Shown here: positions 1-8,242 of the stretch, one piece after another
How positions within the stretch are numbered: the first letter of the stretch is position 1
How the letters are laid out: every line of letters starts with the position of its first letter
NCBI GenBank assembly: GCA_963677475.2
Contig: CAXXQD010000022.1
Span: 62,001-126,000 of the forward strand
Direction of reading: 5' to 3'
From: JABMQB01 sp963677475
Lineage (GTDB): Bacteria > Bacteroidota > Bacteroidia > Bacteroidales > Prolixibacteraceae
DNA length: 64,000 nucleotides
Position numbers and translations under genes: made by a program
The notes under the pieces: generated by a model
What the model was told of the DNA's origin: nothing
Databases searched by the model: none
What the model saw: the letters and a program-made list of their open reading frames with translations, nothing else

Positions 1-1
1 T

Positions 2-778
2 AAATTCATTGGTCAAAATATATTGGATATAATTAATTCAAAATGGTCATTTCCAGGATTAATAATAATCGGAGGATTGTATGTGTTTTTGTCAATAAGG
101 CTTGAATATATTAAGCTCAATATAATTGGATTGTATGTGTTAATAATGATCATACTGATGATGGTAACGGCAATACTAACTCAAACAGTTTATGTTTATT
201 ATCTTATTTTATTAAAAAAACTTGCTACATACAATAAAGAGTTTAAATATAATTTTTATTTGCCAGCAAAAACGGAATGGGTATTGCATCTTGCTAAGGA
301 GGGACGTAAGCTTAACAATTTATTCTTTATATTGGGTTTTATATATACTTTAGTTTATTATGAATTGAATATGCCTCCTAACGCAATTGTTCTTAGAAAT
401 AATATTAGCGGAAGATATTTTTGGGAAAAGATACAGATTTCAACTCCAGATAATACAATTTTTGTAATGGGATGGATTGTTATATTCATTATTATCGTTG
501 TTGCTTTTCCAACATACTACTATATTCAACAAACATATATGAGAATGGTAGTTCAAAAATTAAAAAATAAGTCACTTACAGAAATACAACAGTTAATGAA
601 AGCTACTGCTTTAACAAATAAAGACGACATTGATTTAGAATTAAAATTTATTACTTTAATGAAGGATGTAGATAATTCATCAAATATTGCAATACCAAAA
701 AATAACCTAATTCCTTTGATGTCATCAATCGGATCATTATTTATTCATCTTATTAAAATATCAGAAAGTTTGTTGTGA
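2..778 (+). CDS. Membrane protein of unknown function, 5' end cut by window edge
   Basis: The reading frame is open back to base 2, and the first possible internal start is a TTG at 23, so the gene most likely begins outside the window. The visible protein has about four hydrophobic segments: two near the N-terminus (roughly residues 10-30 and 33-63), one around 100-115 and a strong one around 148-168. A mostly polar, lysine-rich cytoplasmic-type tail follows and ends in another short hydrophobic stretch. I recognise no family motif. Its last 34 bases overlap the end of the convergent polyprenyl-synthase-like gene, which is unusual for two real genes and could mean that the 3' end of one has drifted. 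Base composition is strongly AT-rich, like the rest of the accessory region to the right. Confidence 0.55.
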   Translation, partial: KFIGQNILDIINSKWSFPGLIIIGGLYVFLSIRLEYIKLNIIGLYVLIMIILMMVTAILTQTVYVYYLILLKKLATYNKEFKYNFYLPAKTEWVLHLAKEGRKLNNLFFILGFIYTLVYYELNMPPNAIVLRNNISGRYFWEKIQISTPDNTIFVMGWIVIFIIIVVAFPTYYYIQQTYMRMVVQKLKNKSLTEIQQLMKATALTNKDDIDLELKFITLMKDVDNSSNIAIPKNNLIPLMSSIGSLFIHLIKISESLL

Positions 779-1818
779 TAATCTTTACCTACTCTTTTGA
801 TTGCCTCAATTAGAAGGAAGTTTATAAAACCCTTAAAGCTGCTTAGTAAATTTTTGTTTCCGATATTACTTTCTAATTCATTTAAATTTCTATCAATATT
901 AGAACGGACATTTTTAAGGTTAATCAAAATAGATTCAAGTACATTATTCTTATGATAGTATTCGAATACTTTATTGAGAGCTTCCTTTTCTCTCTCGGAT
1001 GAGTTTATTAATTCCTCGAATGAGGAGCGCTTCTTATAATTCAAAGAATTAAATATAAATGCAACTGTTAAGTTTTTTCGTGAGCGCAAAATATCAATAT
1101 TATTTTTTCCTTTATGCCCTACATTAATAGCAGCACTTCCAAACGGCTCTAAATCATTTAGTAATTGAAAAATATAACCACAATCATACCCAATATTGTC
1201 TACTATTTTAATCAAATTGATATCGCCATTTCCAAATTTATAACCAATCAACAAGCTATTTTTTATTAATGATATTGTTTGATTCTCTATAATCTCTTTT
1301 ATAACCTTCAATGATGTAAACTGCTTGCTAGATAAGTTCATTTCTTTAAGAGCTCCTGAAGCCATTTCTTTAATAGTCTCGCAGAACAAGTTAACAATAT
1401 TGTAATATTCAAGCTTTATTTGTGAATCTTTTAAGGAATTGGTTATTTGTTGGAATGAATCACCTAGCAAATAATAAGCAAATAGAATTGCCTCGTTTGC
1501 TGTATACTGAACATGAAATGCTTTTTTCCCATGTCTAAGCGAATCATTGTCAATAAGATCATCAATTAGCAAAGTAGATTTGTGTAAAAGCTCAATATGT
1601 ACTGCAAATTGGGCAACTTCTGATCTTTTTTTAATATTAAATGAATTTCCAGAAAGTGCATAACCCCAACACAATATTACTGGTCTATATCTTGCACCAA
1701 TTAAAAATTGTTCACCTTTTCTATACCTACGAGGAAACGATTGGAGGTGTTTGTTCCATATTACTTTAAAAATATTTAAGAAACTGGTCTTATCATTACC
1801 TAATATCTCTTTTCCCAA
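745..1818 (-). CDS. Polyprenyl synthetase family protein (divergent)
   Basis: The fold assignment rests on two landmarks of trans-isoprenyl diphosphate synthases: a GARYRP segment at residues 41-46, equivalent to the substrate-binding G-K/R-x-R-P, and a first aspartate-rich motif DDLID at 86-90, followed by a conserved Arg-x-Gly. These enzymes condense isopentenyl diphosphate with allylic diphosphates to make quinone side chains or carotenoid and undecaprenyl precursors. The second aspartate-rich motif, normally DDxxD, appears here as NDLEP at about 221-225, so one Mg-binding aspartate and the last one are missing. The 357-aa length is normal to slightly long. It stands alone, without terpenoid neighbours, in an accessory AT-rich region. 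It may be a specialised or partly inactive homologue rather than the housekeeping octaprenyl synthase. Confidence 0.75.
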   Translation of the reverse strand: MGKEILGNDKTSFLNIFKVIWNKHLQSFPRRYRKGEQFLIGARYRPVILCWGYALSGNSFNIKKRSEVAQFAVHIELLHKSTLLIDDLIDNDSLRHGKKAFHVQYTANEAILFAYYLLGDSFQQITNSLKDSQIKLEYYNIVNLFCETIKEMASGALKEMNLSSKQFTSLKVIKEIIENQTISLIKNSLLIGYKFGNGDINLIKIVDNIGYDCGYIFQLLNDLEPFGSAAINVGHKGKNNIDILRSRKNLTVAFIFNSLNYKKRSSFEELINSSEREKEALNKVFEYYHKNNVLESILINLKNVRSNIDRNLNELESNIGNKNLLSSFKGFINFLLIEAIKRVGKDYHNKLSDILIR

Positions 1819-2024
1819 TTAATACATTCCAAAGAATCATTCATAATATTTAATTATCCTGTATTAGTATTAAATTAAACTATGCTGTAATCTTTTGACA
1901 TTGTTACTCATAGCAATAGGGGCTATTCCTAAAATCTTATTGTTACTTTCTCGGATAAAGGGTTAGCCTGAAATTTGTTTTAAGTTACAACAATTTTTAT
2001 TGATTGTGAATAATTTTAGTTAGA

Positions 2025-2056
2025 AAATAATCACCCTAATTAAAGAGTGATTATTT
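2025..2056 (-). terminator. Rho-independent-type hairpin after the DUF3871 gene
   Basis: Inverted arms at 2025-2036 and 2045-2056 flank an 8-base loop, directly downstream of the DUF3871 stop codon on the minus strand. Read on the minus strand the stem has 12 pairs including one G-U wobble; on the plus strand that position is an A-C mismatch, so the functional RNA is the minus transcript. The following T-run is short, so termination strength is uncertain. Confidence 0.6.
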
Positions 2057-2058
2057 CG

Positions 2059-3045
2059 TCAATTTACAAACCAATGATATTTACTTTCACCTAAAGCTTT
2101 ATACAAACCATTTACAAACTGCTGGCAACCAACTCCCCTGTCAAGGAATGAATCAATATATGATGATTTATTAGCCCCAGTAAACAAATTGTACAACTTC
2201 CAAAGGTTGATCTTGCCATATCCATCCTTACAAAATGAATCATCGGAATAATAATCTTTTACAATTAGATTAACCTGACTATCCAATAACGGAAACTGTG
2301 GTAAATCCTTTCTGTTTTTATAAGGCATGTTTTGATAAAGCCTTGCCCTGCCTACAATCTGAGCAAATTGTGACTCAGAAACTACAGTTCTTGGCAGATT
2401 GTTCATCATTTCAATTTGCTTGTACACGTTAAACTTACCAAACAAATCATAAGCAGCTTTAGCCAGTTCAGCAACAGTCCTGACTTTAACATCTGATTTA
2501 AAGCCATCTGTTGAAATACATAGGTTACAACACACAGAATTTCGAAATCCTATAAAGAGTTTAAAATGCTCCTCTGACTTCCTTGTATAAAGGTTCGTGA
2601 GGTTATAAGCACGGATGCCCCCTATAGCCAAATTTAAGCCATTCTCAGCTATTTTACCATTAATTGAGGGTATTTCAATAGCAAAAGCCATACGTTCAAA
2701 ATAGATTGTCTTTTCATGTTCCAAAAGGTCTTTAGCAGGTTTGCCGACAGCAGAAGGTATACGACCTTTAATTGGATGAGAAACCCTCACAGCAGGTTTT
2801 AAAATATGCTCACCGGAGAATATTTGATCTGCAACAAATTGTACAGTTTCAATAAACTCCTGATGTGAGATCGTTGATTCATTGTCTTTGGCAAACACAG
2901 GTATAGTATGTTTTTCTCTAATCTCTTTCATTCTGACAGGTATTGTATTTGCTGTAATAAAATTATTGTCAGAACTTTCCCCTGTCTGTTTCAATTCAAC
3001 CAAAGGTGATACTGTTCTATTGCTACTAACTTTTACCAGTTCCAT
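2059..3045 (-). CDS. DUF3871 family protein (Bacteroidota mobile-element protein)
   Basis: This is a 328-aa protein if translation starts at the internal Met that begins MELVKVS. An in-frame Met 12 codons further upstream exists but lies deeper inside the preceding ATPase gene. The sequence matches my memory of the DUF3871 family, which is found almost only in Bacteroidota plasmids and integrated elements and has no proven function. There is no signal peptide, membrane segment or obvious catalytic motif; the centre contains paired cysteines (CCNLC). The start overlaps the end of the Sak4-like ATPase gene by 20 bp, indicating translational coupling and a shared role, plausibly in processing element DNA. 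A hairpin terminator follows the stop codon. Confidence 0.8.
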   Translation of the reverse strand: MELVKVSSNRTVSPLVELKQTGESSDNNFITANTIPVRMKEIREKHTIPVFAKDNESTISHQEFIETVQFVADQIFSGEHILKPAVRVSHPIKGRIPSAVGKPAKDLLEHEKTIYFERMAFAIEIPSINGKIAENGLNLAIGGIRAYNLTNLYTRKSEEHFKLFIGFRNSVCCNLCISTDGFKSDVKVRTVAELAKAAYDLFGKFNVYKQIEMMNNLPRTVVSESQFAQIVGRARLYQNMPYKNRKDLPQFPLLDSQVNLIVKDYYSDDSFCKDGYGKINLWKLYNLFTGANKSSYIDSFLDRGVGCQQFVNGLYKALGESKYHWFVN

Positions 3046-3886
3046 TACTTCCAATTTTAGTTTGATTAATAATTTGTACATTTAATTCCTCTTTCTTTTT
3101 TATTGCAAGAGGCTCAATAGTTTTCCTGTATTCAGGAAACTTTGTTAAAAGGTCACGCAATTCTACAACATCTTTGGCTTGCTTTACTAACCTAATTACC
3201 TCATCAACTGAAGTTCCAGCATTGCACCATTGAAGTATCCTTTTCCCGTAACCCGGTGTTATTATACCTGCTGGTTTGTCAGCAAACAAGGAGGTTCTGT
3301 CTTTACTTGCAATAGCATTGTGTTTAATATCTAAATCAAAAACTATGGTAAATTCATAATCCATCCCATCACGGGTTATGCCTTTTAAACCAACTTTTTC
3401 AGGAACCATCTTACCATTCTTTTCAGAAAGTACATAATCCTGTTTTGTCCTAATAGTGGAAATAATATGGCAAGTTGATTCAAGTATTTTCTGGACAAAA
3501 GCATTATGTCTTGGGGTCATTTTTGCCCAATTGGTGAAAGAGTTGCCCGGCATATTTCCATGAAGGTCTAATATACCACCTGAGCCTTCCCACTCATGGG
3601 ATACTGAATCAATGATTATGACTTCAATTTTAGCACCTTCACAAGTTTGGATTGCTTCAATATACCTTTCAGGAGAGAAAGGTTTAGAGAGTTGCAATAC
3701 AGAATAATCACCCAAATGTGCATATAAATCTGCACTGTGGTTTTCAGTATCAATAACAGCGATTTTTGACCAATCTGTCATTCCAGCAGCTAATAAAAGT
3801 GCGGAATAGGTTTTTCCTGATCCACTTGGACCTTGCAGTGCTAATTTAATCTTAGCCTGCTTACGCATTGCTTTTTTAAGTTCCAT
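3026..3886 (-). CDS. RecA-fold AAA ATPase, phage Sak4-like
   Basis: The protein has a Walker A motif GPSGSGKT at residues 19-26, an IDTENHSA motif at about 45-52, and a Walker B segment IIIDSVSHEWEGSGG starting near residue 90. This arrangement is that of the AAA_24 / Sak4 group of phage and plasmid ATPases, which are RecA-core proteins that work with single-strand annealing or ssDNA-binding partners in recombination-dependent replication. The C-terminal third is helical and lysine-rich. It is the first gene of a coupled pair with the DUF3871 gene. The family is typical of phages and conjugative elements, supporting the view that 2-10 kb is an integrated element. The recombination role is inferred from the family, not visible in the sequence. 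Confidence 0.75.
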   Translation of the reverse strand: MELKKAMRKQAKIKLALQGPSGSGKTYSALLLAAGMTDWSKIAVIDTENHSADLYAHLGDYSVLQLSKPFSPERYIEAIQTCEGAKIEVIIIDSVSHEWEGSGGILDLHGNMPGNSFTNWAKMTPRHNAFVQKILESTCHIISTIRTKQDYVLSEKNGKMVPEKVGLKGITRDGMDYEFTIVFDLDIKHNAIASKDRTSLFADKPAGIITPGYGKRILQWCNAGTSVDEVIRLVKQAKDVVELRDLLTKFPEYRKTIEPLAIKKKEELNVQIINQTKIGSNGTGKS

Positions 3887-3970
3887 TTTAAAAAATTTAA
3901 GTGGTTAAAATTTTGAAATAGTCCACTGTCCATATTCACTAAGCATCTTGGACAAATGGACAGTTTAATT

Positions 3971-4007
3971 GAAAACAAAAAGGGTAACTTCTATTAAAAG
4001 TCACCCT
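3971..4007 (-). terminator. Intrinsic terminator after the small lipoprotein gene
   Basis: Arms at 3981-3990 and 3998-4007 form a 10-bp stem with a 7-base loop. The single non-Watson-Crick position is a G-U wobble on the minus strand but an A-C mismatch on the plus strand. On the minus strand the stem is followed by TTTTTGTTTTC (plus positions 3970-3980). It lies about 150 bp beyond the stop of the minus-strand lipoprotein gene at 4156. Confidence 0.7.
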
Positions 4008-4155
4008 TCCTTTGCTTTTTTTCAGTGGTTTTTTATTATATAGTACATCAACAGGGAAAAGACTACTCAAAAAAATTGCTTAAAAAATACGGCATAAAAA
4101 CCTGTTATAACTGATGTACGATTAGCTAATATTTTATTATACAAAATTTACAAGA

Positions 4156-4464
4156 CTACTGTTGCTGCTTTTTACCCTGCCAAAAAACATTCAATAAAAA
4201 GAATAATACCCTGATATATATTGCAAGGGCAATTAAATACCCAAACCAATAGGATAACATATCTTTCCCTGCATCATACAAGCCAATATTCAACCCCAAT
4301 AATTTACCTATTGCGGAAAATGGAAGTATTGCACCATGCCAAAACCCAAGTGCAATATGATTTCCTTGCTCTGTGAAATGAGATGCATTTTCTGGGGCAG
4401 TGGCACAAGAAAATGTGAAAAATGTTATTATACAGAAAACGATATAAAGTTTCAATATTCTCAT
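4156..4464 (-). CDS. Small predicted lipoprotein with one membrane helix
   Basis: The 102-aa product begins with a typical lipoprotein signal: basic start, hydrophobic core, then a cysteine at position 20 in the context FTFSCATAP. A second hydrophobic helix lies at about residues 72-93, followed by a basic Lys/Gln tail. A central segment rich in Gly, Phe and His (GFWHGAILPFSAIGKLLG) looks membrane-associated. Similar short proteins occur in many bacteria without known function. It sits alone between gaps inside the presumed mobile element and has its own terminator. It may be an accessory envelope protein carried by the element. Confidence 0.6.
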   Translation of the reverse strand: MRILKLYIVFCIITFFTFSCATAPENASHFTEQGNHIALGFWHGAILPFSAIGKLLGLNIGLYDAGKDMLSYWFGYLIALAIYIRVLFFLLNVFWQGKKQQQ

Positions 4465-4827
4465 AATTTTCGGTTTTATTATTCCCTAATATTTTTCATT
4501 CATTTGCCTTGCTGAAACAGGTTTAAGTTTTAAAATGAAGTTGGTTTTAAACTTTTTGGGAATAAGAATTTGAAAGTGTTTTGATTTAAGTTTTATTTAA
4601 TCTGTTATTTTAACAAATAGAGGAATTAAGGATAGAAATTGAATTTGCACAAATTGGGTGTTACAAGGTTGCCTTACATACATCCAATTAAATATCAAAA
4701 ATTAAATATCCGGCAAAATTCATCGGCAAATCTTGAAAAATTTAAGTTTTAAACTTGAACAACTGCAAAAGCATTAAATAAAAATTTAAACAAATGCCTC
4801 AACAACAGCCAAGGCAAATGTTCTGAA
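4465..4827. repeat. Gene-free stretch with repeated TTTAAGTTTTA motifs
   Basis: I see no gene here. The 13-mer TTTAAGTTTTAAA occurs at 4522-4534 and again at 4741-4753, with a near copy (TTTAAGTTTTATT) at 4585-4597 and a loosely inverted version near 4550. Such AT-rich clusters can be iterons or protein-binding sites of an element, but in DNA this AT-rich chance similarity is possible. Confidence 0.35.
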
Positions 4828-5193
4828 TTAAACAACTTCATCTACTGGCTCTTGTTCCAGAATAGGTTCTTCCAAGTACCCTTGTTCTCCTTGTTGTACA
4901 CTGTTTACAGGTACATAAGCATACCTGTGGTTCAAGTAAACAATCTCTCCATCACTGTTAACATGTTCAAATGGTTTACATTCCACCTTTTTTACCTCCC
5001 CTGAAATTTGTTCGCCAATAAACTGTTTAGCACCTTCAAGTGATAATGTACTTGGTAATGATGCCTTCCTTGCAGATGCATATAAATTCCCGGATTCACT
5101 TTTAACTATTTCAAGTTCACCTTGAACAATAAGGGCAACAAAAGGCTTGCCCTCTCTTGAAACTCTATCCACTGCATCAATGATTGTAACCAT
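4828..5193 (-). CDS. Conserved small protein of Bacteroidota mobile elements, function unknown
   Basis: I chose the start at the Met beginning MVTIIDAVDRV (121 aa); the upstream in-frame extension of 22 codons is basic and not protein-like in context. The N-terminal half, with IDAVDRVSREGKPFVALIVQGELEIV followed by SESGNLYASARKA, has the strand-rich look of a small beta domain, and the C-terminus is acidic (EEPILEQEPVDE). There is no signal peptide or membrane helix. I recall similar proteins encoded near DUF3871 and Sak4-like genes, which fits its location, but I cannot assign a function. Its acidic tail resembles that of some ssDNA-binding proteins; that is only an analogy. Confidence 0.6.
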   Translation of the reverse strand: MVTIIDAVDRVSREGKPFVALIVQGELEIVKSESGNLYASARKASLPSTLSLEGAKQFIGEQISGEVKKVECKPFEHVNSDGEIVYLNHRYAYVPVNSVQQGEQGYLEEPILEQEPVDEVV

Positions 5194-5297
5194 AACTTTT
5201 AATTTTAAAGATTCAACAATATTCTTTCTTAAAGACTGCTGCTTATGCAATCTCAGCATTGGTGGGGGTAGTGAGGATTGATGGAAATTCGCTAAAT

Positions 5298-5330
5298 AAA
5301 AAGTTGCAGGGTGAAATTCCTGTGCTTTTT
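5298..5330. other. Short interrupted hairpin in an intergenic gap
   Basis: Outer arms AAAAAG (5298-5303) and CTTTTT (5325-5330) enclose inner arms CAGG (5307-5310) and CCTG (5319-5322). On the minus strand it is followed by an AT stretch, so it could terminate the small membrane-protein transcript from 5599, though it is about 270 bp away. The remaining gap 5194-5598 shows nothing else I recognise. Confidence 0.25.
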
Positions 5331-5598
5331 GTGGCCTTATTACAATAAAGGAAGTCCCCTAAAATTGCCTGTTTCAAGGTCGTTGAAAATATACAATATT
5401 ATTTTTTGCAAAGTTTATTCCTTGTAATCCTAATACACAACGGCATATGCTCATTATTTCCATTGTAATGTGAAATCATAAGACAAAGGAGCAGCATCTT
5501 AATTTTATATAAGCGAAGAAAGGGCATAACTGCCCTTTCAATTTAAATTCCAAGGTACTTTTCATACCACGCTTCTAACTCTTTTTTAGGATAACAAT

Positions 5599-5805
5599 TT
5601 ATTTCTTATATGCTATTAGTGCGCTAATAAGTGTGCCTAATGAGAGCAAGAATCCAATTGCTGTCAACATGAAACCAAAGAACTTATCATCTGATTTATT
5701 TGCACTGCACATTAGAATTGCCCCTATTGTTGTTATTGCTATGCACAGCAATATCCAACCAAGGAATTTGAACCTATTAAGGTTTGTTAATTTTACATTT
5801 CTCAT
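5599..5805 (-). CDS. Small two-helix membrane protein
   Basis: The 68-aa product has two clear hydrophobic helices (about residues 14-32 and 43-65) separated by a short polar loop with SANKSDDK. The N-terminus and C-terminus are basic, which predicts both ends inside. No family is recognised. The alternative frame on the other strand is open over part of this region but encodes a less membrane-like product, so this strand is preferred. It is isolated among gaps in the accessory region. Confidence 0.4.
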   Translation of the reverse strand: MRNVKLTNLNRFKFLGWILLCIAITTIGAILMCSANKSDDKFFGFMLTAIGFLLSLGTLISALIAYKK

Positions 5806-6735
5806 AATACTGATTTTAAAATTATGCTCTCTTTTGTGGAGGTTTTATATTAAAGAAATACATAGATATTTGTTGAATACCTTGTAACATAAAATCTTAG
5901 TACACTCTTCCTATGTTGGAAAGAATTGAAAGATATTGGCAAACAAAGTATTGAAATGAGTTATCGTTGTATGGGGCAGGGAAAGATATTGTGATGTATT
6001 ATCTTCCTGCCCTGAAAAAAACAGATCAAAAGATGAGGCGGGGGGTGTTTTCAAATTGGTTAAATTGGCATATGGTTATTCATGGAATGTTAAGCATCTG
6101 CACACCTGAAAAAATTTTTCCCAAAATTTTCAGGTAGGGAGAGGTGAAAAATTCTGAAAAAATCATTCCGAAATAAAATCGCGTTTGATTTTTTTAAATT
6201 TTTTCCCAAGTTTTCTTTTGTGAAGAATATTACAAATAAAAAGATTATTTTAAATGATGGCTTTTCATGCAGCCTTATTATCAACTTTTATCTCAATTTT
6301 TAAAAGGTTTATTCATACTTCTCATGTCTATGCACTATAACCATTCCCTGAATCCTTTTATTTAAATTGTTGTTGTACCTCTTGCCCTATCTATTCCATC
6401 TAAATTTTATCAAAAAATAATCTTACAAGGTAGGTTTATTTTGAAAGCCCTTGTTTTATTAATTCTCAAACAAATTGAAAGAAAGAAACCTTGTTGTTTA
6501 AGCTAAAAATGAATAGTTCAAAATATTTAGTAGAATCTAAAGGTTTCCCTCCACACCTCCCTTCCAAGGATTAATATTATATCATGTATTTCTATAGTCG
6601 TTGATTTCGACGAATGATAATTTGTCAATTCCTTTATTTTTCAATCCTTGATTTCAGGGAATGATTCTAAGCACTAATATTTGCTTGTTTTTAAGGCTTC
6701 CTATTTTAACTACTAATTATATAACAGGAAGGTTT
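5806..6735. other. Long gene-poor AT-rich stretch with small hairpins
   Basis: No convincing gene is present across 930 bp. It contains an A/T homopolymer-rich zone at about 6105-6200 with inverted octamers CCTGAAAA (6105-6112) and TTTTCAGG (6127-6134), and two related short hairpins at 6599-6618 and 6646-6665 (listed separately). It may hold element regulatory DNA, an origin, or decayed genes. Confidence 0.4.
6599..6665. repeat. Two tandem 20-bp hairpin-like repeats, 47 bp apart
   Basis: CGTTGATTTCGACGAATGAT at 6599-6618 and CCTTGATTTCAGGGAATGAT at 6646-6665 agree at 16 of 20 positions. The differing bases fall in the short complementary arms (CGT/ACG in the first copy, CCT/AGG in the second), so pairing is kept while sequence changes. 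The loop TGATTTC and the following GAATGAT are invariant. Confidence 0.4.
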
Positions 6736-7899
6736 TTATTCCATTTCATCTGCTAATCCATAGCCTCTTAATTTTTTTTGGATGGTTCTCAATAGTGGCA
6801 TAACGTGTTTGAGAAAATCTGAACTGTCAATCATATACAATTCTGCTAATTTGGGAACCATGTCGGGATTTATTGTAAAAGAGTTTTTAGGCACTTTTTT
6901 ATTCCCTTTAAAAACTGAAATCTTTTCTTTATAAAGGAATCCTGATGTTATAAATTCATTTATTATTTTTATTCGTGCATAATAAACACCTAATTCCTGC
7001 CTAAATTGATCTTCCGAAAAGTTCAACTTCCCTTCAAAAAGGACATATGTTAAAATAAAGAACTCAAACATTACCCTTTTTTCAAGTGGTATATTTTCTT
7101 TATAATTTCTCAGATTCTTTAAATACACACTGAAAGCTATATTAGGATAATTGTTATTGAATTGCCTTAACTTTTTGTATGCTCTTTTAACGATTCCTTT
7201 GATAATTAAACTGTGACCGTAATAAGACATTATTAACTCCAAGGCTTTAACCATAGGAATCCCATCATTGTAACAGTTTTTAGCAAGTGTATAAATAAAC
7301 TCATTCTTTTTATCCCCTTCAAAAAATACTATCTTCTTTGTATATTCAACAGCATCATCAAATACATCCTTATAAGAATCAATTGATTGCACTTCCGTAA
7401 TAATAATATTTCTGGTCTTAAAATCTATTTGAAAAATATTGCTTTTTTCATTGTAATATATGTTTTGGTCATAGGATAAGTGGCAAAGTATAAATTTATC
7501 GGGATTATTATTTGATACTTTTAAACCAAGGTAGTTTTCATATACTTCAACTACCTGTTTATACGCTGTCTTATGATGACCATCCAAACAATCTGTTTTA
7601 ACTAATACATTTATCCCATTGCCTGAGTGATTCTTGAAACAACAGTATGTTGTAAGTATTTCACATATTTTCTTAAACAGGGTATCAAGCTCGTCATTCA
7701 AAATACCATCAAAACTCAACAAAACAAGCCCTGTATATATCAACAGGTTTTTCCTATTACCTGAAACAGTTATAACGCCTGATGGTGCAAATGCAGTATT
7801 TTGATGCTTCCCACGTTTAATGGCATTAACTACTTGATAAAATTCAACTGATGTTTCAATTGTATTTGGGTTTTTAAATATTGTAACTTTCATAATCAT
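6736..7899 (-). CDS. BT4734/VirE_N-type primase-like replication protein
   Basis: The N-terminal part carries the landmarks I know from the BT4734-like (VirE N-terminal) domain of Bacteroidota elements: a core strand LLSFDGI at about 60-66, the glycine-rich SGNGINVLVKTD at 92-103, and CHLSYDQNIYYN at 139-150. This domain is considered a relative of archaeo-eukaryotic primases and is usually fused to further replication domains. Here the C-terminal 200 residues are helical and unfamiliar, with no helicase Walker motif, so it is a short form of 387 aa. The usual second acidic residue of the FDxD type seems absent, so activity is uncertain. Translation may start at the first or third residue (MIMKV). 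A perfect 13-bp inverted repeat lies directly upstream. Confidence 0.65.
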   Translation of the reverse strand: MIMKVTIFKNPNTIETSVEFYQVVNAIKRGKHQNTAFAPSGVITVSGNRKNLLIYTGLVLLSFDGILNDELDTLFKKICEILTTYCCFKNHSGNGINVLVKTDCLDGHHKTAYKQVVEVYENYLGLKVSNNNPDKFILCHLSYDQNIYYNEKSNIFQIDFKTRNIIITEVQSIDSYKDVFDDAVEYTKKIVFFEGDKKNEFIYTLAKNCYNDGIPMVKALELIMSYYGHSLIIKGIVKRAYKKLRQFNNNYPNIAFSVYLKNLRNYKENIPLEKRVMFEFFILTYVLFEGKLNFSEDQFRQELGVYYARIKIINEFITSGFLYKEKISVFKGNKKVPKNSFTINPDMVPKLAELYMIDSSDFLKHVMPLLRTIQKKLRGYGLADEME

Positions 7900-7910
7900 A
7901 AAATTAATGA

Positions 7911-7959
7911 GGCTGTATCAAAACACAACAAAAATCATTATCTGGCTTTTGATACAGCC
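7911..7959. repeat. Perfect 13-bp inverted repeat around a 23-nt centre
   Basis: GGCTGTATCAAAA at 7911-7923 and TTTTGATACAGCC at 7947-7959 are exact complements. It sits between the stop of the 90-aa gene and the start of the primase-like gene. There is no clean T-tract on either strand. The arm resembles ends of IS1182-type insertion sequences (GAGGCTGTCTCAAAA-like, from memory), and no target duplication is visible. Confidence 0.6.
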
Positions 7960-7969
7960 ACGTTATTTG

Positions 7970-8242
7970 TTATTGCTCTTGTAGCTTTCTTTTTATAAGA
8001 AATAGTACATTCAAAATCATTTTATTAACATTATTAATTTCCCTTATTTCTGAATGAATTGATTTTGGAAGCTTTCCTTTTTCTTTTTCAATTTCACACA
8101 TTTCCTTATTAAACGTGTCATTTTCTACTTTAATCTTATCTATTTGTTCTTCAACATCTTTTAGCAATTCTCTTTTTTCACATTCCGTTAGGATATTTAT
8201 GTATTCTTTGTTCCTGGGTAATGTTTCATTATTCTTTTTCAT
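7970..8242 (-). CDS. Small helical coiled-coil-type protein, unknown function
   Basis: The 90-aa product is very rich in Lys and Glu and predicted to be mostly helical, with a likely coiled coil over residues 20-60. The start is set by a strong ribosome binding site, GGAGGG, three bases before the ATG; the longer in-frame extension includes this site as codons and is unlikely. The start overlaps the end of the HTH gene by 14 bp, so the two are co-translated. No family is recognised. In comparable Bacteroidota elements, small helical proteins commonly sit between the HTH gene and the primase gene. Confidence 0.55.
   Translation of the reverse strand: MKKNNETLPRNKEYINILTECEKRELLKDVEEQIDKIKVENDTFNKEMCEIEKEKGKLPKSIHSEIREINNVNKMILNVLFLIKRKLQEQ

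Noticed and set aside
5633..5887. 84-codon frame opposite the small membrane protein
   Set aside because: The minus-strand product has a clearer two-helix membrane pattern, so this is treated as a shadow.
6090..6284. Open frame of 64 codons on the minus strand
   Set aside because: The product is made of A/T homopolymer-driven Phe/Lys/Asn runs and has no recognisable feature.
6599..6665. Two repeats with a 27-bp spacer as a CRISPR fragment
   Set aside because: Only two copies, unequal, no cas genes, and the arms covary rather than stay identical.
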